Part shown: piece after piece, positions 59,088 through 64,000 of the stretch | How the letters are laid out: each line of letters starts with the position of its first letter | How positions within the stretch are numbered: the stretch's first letter is position 1 | Source: Bdellovibrionales bacterium | GTDB taxonomy: Bacteria; Bdellovibrionota; Bdellovibrionia; Bdellovibrionales; UBA1609 | Direction: 5' to 3' | Assembly (NCBI GenBank): GCA_020628165.1 | Contig: JAHDFM010000021.1 | Span: 1-64,000 of the forward strand | Length of the DNA: 64,000 bases | Translations under genes and position numbers: made by a program | The notes under the pieces: model-generated | Told to the model about the DNA's origin: nothing | The model's database searches: none | Seen by the model: only the letters and a program-made list of their open reading frames with translations

Positions 59088-60986
59088 ATGGATATGAATT
59101 TTGCAGAATATAAAGAAAAATACAATTACTCTATCAATCAGCCAGAAAAATTTTGGGCTGAACAAGCTGAAAATTTAGATTGGATGCAAAAATGGCAAAC
59201 AGTCAAAAACACCTCATTTGCTAACAACGATGTGAACATACGTTGGTTTGAGGAAGGTCAGTTAAATGTCAGTTCCAATTGCATTGACCGCCACCTCCCC
59301 CATAAGGCCGATGACATTGCGTTTTTTTGGGAGCCTGATGAGTCCAGCAGCGAAGCTAAAACAATCACCTATCAACAACTGCACGACCGAGTCTGTCAAT
59401 TAGCTAATGGTTTAAAAAATCGAGGAGTAAAAAAAGGTGACCGTGTAACCATTTACATGCCGATGATTCCTGAAGCTATTTTTGCCATGCTTGCCTGTGC
59501 CCGCATTGGTGCTATTCACTCTGTTGTTTTCGCTGGCTTCTCTCCAGACGCTTTGGCTGACCGAATTATAGATGGCGATTGCGAGACTGTTATTACAGCT
59601 GATCACGGTTTGCGTGGTGGTAAAAAGGTGCCTTTAAAAAATAATGTCGACAAGGCCCTTGAAAAATGTCCGAAGGTTCACACTGTGGTTGTTGTGAATC
59701 ATACCAACACAGATGTTGCTAGGAACGTTCCTAGAGATATTGATTATCATGAACTTGTCGCAGAACAACCGAAGCTTTGCTCCCCTGAGGCGATGAACGC
59801 TGAAGACCCTTTGTTTATTCTTTACACCTCTGGTTCTACAGGAAAGCCAAAAGGTGTGTTGCACACCACAGCCGGTTACTTACTTTATGCCTCGATCACT
59901 CATAAACATGTGTTCAACTACAAACCAGGAGATATCTATTGGTGCACAGCAGACATCGGTTGGGTGACTGGTCACTCTTACATTGTTTATGGTCCACTCA
60001 CTAACGGTGCCACCAGCGTTATTTTTGAAGGCATTCCTACTTACCCAAACGCCAGTCGCCATTGGGAGATCGTTGATAAGTACAATGTCAATATCTATTA
60101 CACAGCCCCCACAGCCATTCGTGCTCTCATGGCTTGCGGGAATGAATTTGTCACCAACACAAGTCGAAAAAGTTTAAAAGTTCTCGGCACGGTCGGAGAG
60201 CCAATCAACCCTGAAGCCTGGCAGTGGTACAACGAAATTGTCGGCGAAAAGAAATCTCCCATCGTCGATACTTGGTGGCAAACTGAAACTGGCGGGATTA
60301 TGATCACGCCTTTACCTGGTGCTACTAAAACTAAACCAGGCTCTGCAACATTGCCCTTCTTTGGTATAAAACCTACACTCGTAGACAATGAAGGCAATGA
60401 AGTGCTCGGAGAAGGCAGTGGAAATCTTTGCATTGCCGATTCATGGCCAGGACAAATGCGAACAGTGTACGGCGACCACCAACGCTTTATGAACACTTAC
60501 TTTTCAAGTTTTGAAAATAAATATTTTACAGGCGATGGTTGTAAACGCGACAGTGATGGTTATTACTGGATCACAGGCCGCGTGGATGATGTCATTAATG
60601 TTTCAGGACACCGTTTGGGTACAGCTGAGATTGAAAGCTCTCTTGCAAGTCACAAAGATGTTTCTGAAGCTGCCGTTGTTGGATGCCCGCACGAGATCAA
60701 AGGCCAAGGCATTTATGCCTATGTTGTTTTAAACAATGATGTCACTCCTAATGAGGAAATGAAAGCCGAACTCGTTGAGCTTGTTAAGCAACAAATCAGC
60801 CCCATTGCTAAACCTGATCACATTCAGTGGGCCACCGGACTTCCTAAAACTAGGTCTGGAAAGATCATGAGACGAATCTTGAGAAAAATTTCAGCCAATG
60901 AATTTGATTCGTTAGGTGACATCTCAACACTTGCCGACCCAAGTGTTGTGGAACAGCTCATTGCTGTTAAACAATCAAACGCATAA
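59088..60986 (+). CDS. acs: Acetyl-CoA synthetase
   Basis: [71 protein letters not shown]. Confidence 0.97.
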   Translation: MDMNFAEYKEKYNYSINQPEKFWAEQAENLDWMQKWQTVKNTSFANNDVNIRWFEEGQLNVSSNCIDRHLPHKADDIAFFWEPDESSSEAKTITYQQLHDRVCQLANGLKNRGVKKGDRVTIYMPMIPEAIFAMLACARIGAIHSVVFAGFSPDALADRIIDGDCETVITADHGLRGGKKVPLKNNVDKALEKCPKVHTVVVVNHTNTDVARNVPRDIDYHELVAEQPKLCSPEAMNAEDPLFILYTSGSTGKPKGVLHTTAGYLLYASITHKHVFNYKPGDIYWCTADIGWVTGHSYIVYGPLTNGATSVIFEGIPTYPNASRHWEIVDKYNVNIYYTAPTAIRALMACGNEFVTNTSRKSLKVLGTVGEPINPEAWQWYNEIVGEKKSPIVDTWWQTETGGIMITPLPGATKTKPGSATLPFFGIKPTLVDNEGNEVLGEGSGNLCIADSWPGQMRTVYGDHQRFMNTYFSSFENKYFTGDGCKRDSDGYYWITGRVDDVINVSGHRLGTAEIESSLASHKDVSEAAVVGCPHEIKGQGIYAYVVLNNDVTPNEEMKAELVELVKQQISPIAKPDHIQWATGLPKTRSGKIMRRILRKISANEFDSLGDISTLADPSVVEQLIAVKQSNA

Positions 60987-61009
60987 GTTATTGCTATTTA
61001 AATAAGTTT

Positions 61010-61175
61010 GTCATCCAGAACACAGCTCTGTCATCCTGAGCGAAGCAACGTCATCCTGAGGGAAGCGAAGGACCTATCGCAAAATATTGAATTATGAGTT
61101 TAGGTCCTTCGCTGCGCTCAGGATGACGGTGCTTCGCGCAAGATGTCAGTTCTTCGATCAGAGTTACGGTGCTTT
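61010..61175. repeat. Inverted intergenic element built from 20-nt-phase units
   Basis: Left arm units at 61010, 61030, 61050 (GTCATCCTGAGCGAAGCAAC type); right arm units at 61116, 61136, 61156 (GCTCAGGATGACGGTGCTTC type). Confidence 0.8.
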
Positions 61176-63990
61176 AGAATTCGTAGTTACAATCCGTTTT
61201 GTTTGTCGCCACAGCGTTGTAGTAAGGGTGAGCGACAGGCAAAAGATCTCTTAAGTTCCATTTACAGGCAAGATACCCTTCAATGTCTTGAATTTCAGTT
61301 GTGGTTAATTTTCTGTCATAAACAATGAGCTCATGAAAATCATGGTCGGTGGTACCTGCACCAACACGAAGACCGCCCGTCGTAATAGCTGTCTCTGCTG
61401 CGGCTGATACTTGCGTGGACACACCACCATTCAGGATCAGTTCATTAAAGCCGTCAGTAGTTGACTTTGTAAGTGTTGCTATTGTTGTGTCGCCAACTGC
61501 AGTCACACCCGCTGCAGAGAAAACACGGTCGTCTGCGCAGTCACCAGGGTCCCAATACCATCTACCATCCGTCCAAGGAGCGTGTAATGAAAAACGATCT
61601 GTGGCATTAGGAGCAGCATTACAAGCACCAGCTGAACCATTGAAGTTCACTATCATGTTTCCGCTTCTCACATTTTCGGTTAAGACTGCAAAAACAGTAT
61701 TCTCACCGGTGGAACCTCCAAATACGTCTGCAGATGTCATTTGGTCATTGGTGAGGCTGAGAGTTTTATTTGAGCTTTTATAAGTCGGTACGTTAACAAG
61801 TGAAACGAGATTATTCTCGTTAGGAGATTTATCTAAGACGCAATTTATGTTATCACCATTGGCTGATGAAATCGTGTTGGTACACCCAGTGTCACTTCTT
61901 AAAGTCCATGAATCTTTAGTATCATACCACATTACATTGTTAGCAATGTCTGTTGGCCTGAAACCACGGCCTACATTCCATTTGTCATTGATGTAGTTCC
62001 ACATAGTTTGGACATCTGTCTCTGTTGGAACTGATCTTGCCACCATCACTTCAAATATTTGCCCACCGAAGGCTTCGTTACCTGCAGGTTCATTATTACA
62101 TGTAGTGTCTGGAACAGTGTCGGTGTTCGTTTCCCAACACGTGTTACCATTATAACCTAACTCAATATCACCACCGTGAGCATAAAGTGCAGAAATGGCT
62201 GGCTGGTTACCAATCAAGACACCATTGACAAAACAGTCCAAAGTTCCAGCAATACCAGAGTTACCAAAAGGGTCCGTTCCAGTATGTGTAGTGGCATTCA
62301 CGTTCGGGAAACCTGGGTAGTTGGTGTAATCAAATCTCCAAGTCACCCAATATTTTGTATTTGGTTGAATACCAACTGACACGAACGTTGGATCTTGACC
62401 ACCATCCTCATTGGACTGATTCATATTCCAAAAACCACAGAATAATTTATTATCATAAATATATATATTCATCCCTCGGACAGTTGCCCCTTCATCCCAA
62501 ATCATCTGACGAGTAGAAATGTCTGAGGAAGTTTGGAAACCTATAGACAAATTACGTTGATTCACATCCCCAGTATTAATTTCAGGATGGTTGTTAGGAC
62601 CAATACGAGTGCCAACACTGTCAAAAGACACCATTTGATCAGTATAGTTATAACTTGGTTCCGATGCAGCATTTTGCGCTAAGAAGTTATGAGTTGTTGT
62701 GCTGCCAGAAACATCTTGCCACGTAGCAATGGTGCCATCAAAGGCTGGATCATCAACATCGTTGCCAGCACCATCGACCATCGATGATCTATCTGCACCG
62801 TCCAACCAAATAATAAGGTCTGGTAAATCATTGGAAGGTTTAAATCTCTGCCAAGGACCATCTGTCACTACAGTACTGATACGTCCAGCCGTGTCGACAA
62901 CACGGAAAGCTGTCCAATAGTCAGTGTCTTCAACGAGAGCTAAGTTATCTTCAAAATATGGTCCATCAAGTTGCCCTATGTCTTTCCAAGCTAGTAACTC
63001 TTGCCCTCCATCAGTCGTACCAATAGCAATCTCAACTCGTGCAACAGCACAGTTGTCTGACGGCGATGTCCACGTATACTCAGGACTTCGTAAGAATGTC
63101 GCTGGTAAGTCCTGACTCAAACCTGCAATTGGATTAGGATCAACACCATCAAAGAAGAACGATGTGAGTGTTGGAATTGGTGAGGACGTATTGCCAGCAT
63201 TGTCGACCACTCGTACAGATGGGAAGTAAGTCTGACAATTCACCAAAGATAATCCAGTAAAGTTAAACGTGTCAGGGTTACCGGCTCCAGTTCCTGGAGA
63301 CAAATCCACCCAACCAGCAACATCGTTGCCACCAGCGGGACTTGTCGACAAGCCCGCTTCGTGTCTCGCCACATCTGTGCTCACCGAGTTATCCCACGTA
63401 AACGCTGGTGAAACCGCTCCATTTGTTGTAAATGCAGCTGATAAATTCATATTGGTCACCGATGCTGGTAAGACGGTGTCTAAAGTATAACTCAAGCTCA
63501 AATCCGTACAATTCGATGTGTTGCCTACCTGATCTTGAATCACACCATAGTAACTGTGTAAGCCATCATCAACACCACCAGCTCCGTAAGAAATTGAATT
63601 AATAGTGAACGCTCCGCCACTGATACTTGTCGAACGAACAAGAGTCGTACACGTTGGATCTTCATAAAGTAAGACCGAGCCACCATCTTCACCAACAATG
63701 CCCGTACCAGCTATAACTGGAGTTCTATCGTTCGACGTTGTGCCATTGGCAGGAGAGGTTAATGTCCAGCCCGTAGGGTCTGCTGGGTCCGTCACATCTA
63801 AGTCGTAAGCCACTGTGTTGGTTGTACAGAAAGTGTTGCCTTCATCATCTGTGATCTCGGCATAGAAGTTGTGAACAGCAGTTCCAAGAGCTGTGCTCAG
63901 TAAATCAATGTTTGATCCTGCAGATGTTCCTGATACAAGTGAGGCTGCACAAGTAGGAGAGGTGTGTAAATCAACAGTCAAACCTGCCAC
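61174..63990 (-). CDS. C-terminal part of a large surface/secreted protein with Ig-like and LamG/concanavalin-like modules (5' end outside window)
   Basis: Repeated DPTGWTLTSPANGTTSNDRTPVIAG-type Ig-like modules; two LamG-like modules ending in EIQDIEGYLACKW / DVQTMWNYINDKW. Confidence 0.75.
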   Translation of the reverse strand: MAGLTVDLHTSPTCAASLVSGTSAGSNIDLLSTALGTAVHNFYAEITDDEGNTFCTTNTVAYDLDVTDPADPTGWTLTSPANGTTSNDRTPVIAGTGIVGEDGGSVLLYEDPTCTTLVRSTSISGGAFTINSISYGAGGVDDGLHSYYGVIQDQVGNTSNCTDLSLSYTLDTVLPASVTNMNLSAAFTTNGAVSPAFTWDNSVSTDVARHEAGLSTSPAGGNDVAGWVDLSPGTGAGNPDTFNFTGLSLVNCQTYFPSVRVVDNAGNTSSPIPTLTSFFFDGVDPNPIAGLSQDLPATFLRSPEYTWTSPSDNCAVARVEIAIGTTDGGQELLAWKDIGQLDGPYFEDNLALVEDTDYWTAFRVVDTAGRISTVVTDGPWQRFKPSNDLPDLIIWLDGADRSSMVDGAGNDVDDPAFDGTIATWQDVSGSTTTHNFLAQNAASEPSYNYTDQMVSFDSVGTRIGPNNHPEINTGDVNQRNLSIGFQTSSDISTRQMIWDEGATVRGMNIYIYDNKLFCGFWNMNQSNEDGGQDPTFVSVGIQPNTKYWVTWRFDYTNYPGFPNVNATTHTGTDPFGNSGIAGTLDCFVNGVLIGNQPAISALYAHGGDIELGYNGNTCWETNTDTVPDTTCNNEPAGNEAFGGQIFEVMVARSVPTETDVQTMWNYINDKWNVGRGFRPTDIANNVMWYDTKDSWTLRSDTGCTNTISSANGDNINCVLDKSPNENNLVSLVNVPTYKSSNKTLSLTNDQMTSADVFGGSTGENTVFAVLTENVRSGNMIVNFNGSAGACNAAPNATDRFSLHAPWTDGRWYWDPGDCADDRVFSAAGVTAVGDTTIATLTKSTTDGFNELILNGGVSTQVSAAAETAITTGGLRVGAGTTDHDFHELIVYDRKLTTTEIQDIEGYLACKWNLRDLLPVAHPYYNAVATNKTDCNYEF

Positions 63991-64000
63991 TAAGTTACTG

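Noticed and set aside
60098-60496. 132-aa antisense ORF inside acs
   Set aside because: Lies fully opposite a well-supported acs reading frame; shadow ORF.
61349-61783. 144-aa plus-strand ORF
   Set aside because: Antisense to the LamG-like ORF and low complexity; likely shadow ORF.

Overview
AT-rich, gene-dense bacterial window. Lipoprotein signals such as 'LVLFYQNC', the gene content and many secreted proteins suggest a Bdellovibrionota-like or related deltaproteobacterial lineage (inference, not tested). Left part: ruvC-ruvA-ruvB, efp, TPR proteins, a TamB/Omp85 pair, a secreted trypsin-like protease, NupC, gpmA, tandem PTPS (QueD-like), fadD, an M17 aminopeptidase and two EEP-family nucleases. 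The centre (about 26.8-45.9 kb) is a long minus-strand run. It joins an exopolysaccharide-type cluster (glycosyltransferases, flippase-like protein, TPR/outer-membrane barrel-like protein, large multi-TM protein, ManC, receiver proteins) to a signalling operon: FIST protein, PAS hybrid kinase, H-NOX, second hybrid kinase, HPt, stand-alone receiver. The most interesting candidate is this apparent dual NO-sensor (H-NOX plus FIST/NosP-like) multistep phosphorelay next to polysaccharide genes. Other notable signals: a probable -1 frameshift joining two ORFs at an A6G/T5 site (about 35.59-35.61 kb); a family of intergenic arrays with 20-nt periodicity at three loci; a G10 tract in the ribosome-binding position of a ChaN/TIKI-like gene; and an inverted repeat between divergent receiver genes. 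The right part holds MATE, FKBP, DUF4920, SRAP, PL14-like, LruC-like, acs and a truncated LamG-like giant surface protein. No rRNA, tRNA, CRISPR or clear transposase was seen.
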